NCBI GenBank assembly: GCA_001310715.1
Contig: BAXV01000070.1
Span: 1-19,494, forward strand
Source: Pseudovibrio sp. JCM 19062
Lineage (GTDB): Bacteria; Pseudomonadota; Alphaproteobacteria; Rhizobiales; Stappiaceae
Reading direction: 5' to 3'
Length of the DNA stretch: 19,494 nucleotides
Shown here: positions 18,408 through 19,494 of the stretch, piece by piece
How positions within the stretch are numbered: the stretch's first letter is position 1
How the letters are laid out: each line of letters starts with the position of its first letter
The notes under the pieces: generated by a model
What the model was told of the DNA's origin: nothing
Seen by the model: only the letters and a program-made list of their open reading frames with translations
Database searches by the model: none
Made by a program: the position numbers and the translations under genes

Positions 18408-19115
18408 TCAGTCTTCTTTTTGGTTCATCTTCACATGCAGGAATTTGCCCACAATAATGGCTGTGAGCACGACCATATAAAACTGGCCTGCGAGCCCAAC
18501 AATGATAGCCGCTTTTCGGGCAATGGGCGTAAGGGGCACGATGTCTCCGTAACCGATGGTCATCAGCGTGATGAAAGCGGCATACATGAGGGTTTCTTCC
18601 CGAGAGTGGCTCTCCATGTTTTCAATAGGCAGACCTTTGAAAGAGCCAGGATGCATGTGCTCGATAAAAATGAAGAGGAAAAACGAGACCATACCGATGG
18701 AGATGTAACCGCTGAGCACGCCGAGGACGACGCGGTAATTTTCCTCTTTTGCAAACAGCATCTGCTCAATCAGCACGATGGCAACCAGCACATGAAATAT
18801 GAAGTAGATCACGATTTGCGGAACAAGACGCCCCACATTGGGGAAGAGTGGGGTATCCAACAAAAGCAGGGCAACCGAACAGCCAAGCAGCACAGCGATC
18901 ATTCTGAAGTGCATCTTCTTCTTCAACGTGACCAACATGCCGGTGGCGATGTTGAAGCTGTAAAACAGGCTGAAGATATAGGCGTCAAGCATTTGTCCCG
19001 GCAGGATCAGGGAGTCGAACAGCAGGAGCAACTGGCTGCACAGAAACACTTCCACCCGATAGGAATACAAAACTTCCACTTGTTTTGAATGCACACCGCA
19101 CTCCAGCCTAACCAT
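18408..19115 (-). CDS. Potassium channel family protein (Ion_trans_2)
   Basis: This is an inner-membrane protein of 235 residues. The C-terminal half holds a pore module: an outer helix (about 130-152), a pore helix with the K+ selectivity filter TIGYGD (186-191), and an inner helix (about 203-225, GLAGQFYMVVLTAIIVGKFL). Three or four further hydrophobic segments precede it (about 24-40, 43-62, 70-88 and 98-120). These hydrophobic segments carry no arginine-rich voltage sensor. The ATG at 19115 is the first in-frame start, since a TGA codon lies immediately before it, but its ribosome site is weak. No cytosolic RCK/TrkA domain follows, so gating is unclear. The frame is intact. Confidence 0.88.
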   Translation of the reverse strand: MVRLECGVHSKQVEVLYSYRVEVFLCSQLLLLFDSLILPGQMLDAYIFSLFYSFNIATGMLVTLKKKMHFRMIAVLLGCSVALLLLDTPLFPNVGRLVPQIVIYFIFHVLVAIVLIEQMLFAKEENYRVVLGVLSGYISIGMVSFFLFIFIEHMHPGSFKGLPIENMESHSREETLMYAAFITLMTIGYGDIVPLTPIARKAAIIVGLAGQFYMVVLTAIIVGKFLHVKMNQKED

Positions 19116-19262
19116 TCACTTCGCACCAATCTTCGCAAAGGAAGGCTAAGGAATGGGAAATCTGACGGGCTGGTTGGCCCATGGTTTTTGGGAGGGTATG
19201 GGGTGCAGAATGGGGGCACTCTTGTGCGGGCCGACGGCGTGGGGTGAGTGCCAACACGGGGG

Positions 19263-19293
19263 CCAGAGCCGCATATGCTGTGGTTGCTTGGGA
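19263..19293 (+). repeat. 31-base direct repeat, copy 1
   Basis: This copy begins CCAGAGCCGCATATGCTGTG. It differs at only two positions from a second copy 201 bases further on. The core CATATG with flanking GCTGTGGTTG is shared. Confidence 0.85.
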
Positions 19294-19362
19294 CCAAGCA
19301 ATGGGCACAGTCCGCTGGAAGCGTGTTCTGAATCCACGAAACCGAAAGGCTCACCCATGCCG

Positions 19363-19402
19363 CTCTGGATCCCGCATCGCGCTGCGCTTGCGCGGGATGA
19401 CG
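19363..19402. repeat. Dispersed extragenic palindromic element
   Basis: ATCCCGC (19369-19375) pairs with GCGGGAT (19392-19398) around a GC-rich centre, within CTCTGGATCCCGC...GCGCGGGATGACG. Elements of the form ctggatcccg...cgggatgac are, to my knowledge, common between genes in Hyphomicrobiales genomes. A 10-base inverted copy of its edge (CTCTGGATCC, 19363-19372) appears at 19460-19469 (GGATCCAGAG). Confidence 0.6.
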
Positions 19403-19463
19403 ACGGGGGTGGGCTTCAACACCGCACCTCCCAACTGCCGTTTTCCCGGCCCCCGAGCCGGAT

Positions 19464-19494
19464 CCAGAGCCACATATGCTGTGGTTGTTTGGGA
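19464..19494 (+). repeat. 31-base direct repeat, copy 2 (cut by the window end)
   Basis: This copy begins CCAGAGCCACATATGCTGTG and matches copy 1 at 29 of 31 bases. It reaches the last base of the window, so the repeat unit may be longer. Confidence 0.85.

Larger units (their letters stand above)
19116..19494. other. Gene-free, repeat-bearing end of the window
   Basis: No credible gene is present in these 379 bases; frames here are short, Pro/Arg-rich and overlap one another. The stretch is GC-rich and contains a 31-base direct repeat pair, an extragenic palindrome and a 10-base inverted repeat. This suggests an intergenic repeat cluster that continues past the window. Confidence 0.6.

Noticed and set aside
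18150..19088. 312-residue plus-strand frame opposite the potassium channel
   Set aside because: It is very His/Asp/Gln-rich, as expected for the antisense of membrane helices, and spans two real minus-strand genes and their gap.
19146..19358. 70-residue Pro-rich minus-strand frame upstream of the potassium channel
   Set aside because: It lies in repeat DNA, overlaps two other frames in the same stretch, and has no domain or ribosome site.
1..19494. A novel defence, toxin or secondary-metabolite system
   Set aside because: The genes are ordinary metabolic, transport and housekeeping types in unrelated transcription units; no conserved operon of unknown genes, no CRISPR and no mobile-element enzyme is present.

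Overview
The window reads as a chromosomal segment of an alphaproteobacterium. The support is intermediate GC, rhizobial-style oligopeptide transporter genes (fused OppD-OppF ATPase, OppC with a large periplasmic insertion), a malate synthase G, and an extragenic palindrome of a kind I recall from Hyphomicrobiales. The marine genus Pseudovibrio or another Stappiaceae member would fit, but this placement is inferred from gene character and was not searched.

Layout. 1-608: C-terminal half of a sensor histidine kinase. 733-1393: DUF1906 (Rv2525c-like) glycoside-hydrolase-like protein. 1465-3642 (-): malate synthase G (glcB), convergent with the DUF1906 gene across a hairpin. 3643-3991: intergenic promoter region. 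3992-4914: EamA/DMT permease. 4984-5999: FhuF-like iron reductase with a C-terminal cysteine motif. 6007-7472 (-): HerA/DUF87-type ATPase. 7850-8497: hemolysin III/YqfA-family membrane protein. 8551-8865 (-): small cupin. 9064-10130: M19 membrane dipeptidase. 10184-15573 (-): oligopeptide ABC operon, transcribed oppA, oppB, oppC, fused oppDF. 15959-17777: Uup-like ABC-F ATPase. 17935-18275 (-): AhpD/CMD-like protein. 18408-19115 (-): two-pore-segment-type potassium channel. 19116-19494: gene-free, repeat-bearing DNA.

How the genes relate. The only clear multi-gene unit is the opp operon: a periplasmic binding protein, two permeases and a double ATPase import peptides. A strong bidirectional terminator separates it from the facing dipeptidase gene, whose product could cleave imported dipeptides. 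Malate synthase is the last step of the glyoxylate route. The other genes look like independent housekeeping or accessory loci.

Data quality dominates interpretation. Eleven of the sixteen protein genes carry at least one single-base (once two-base) frameshift, most of them in or beside short homopolymers, and each repairs into a full-length conserved protein. This points to sequencing or assembly indels, not to a pseudogene island. I therefore call these genes CDS over their repaired extent and give the breakpoints. I found no CRISPR array, tRNA, rRNA, transposase or prophage gene, and no convincing undescribed multi-gene system.
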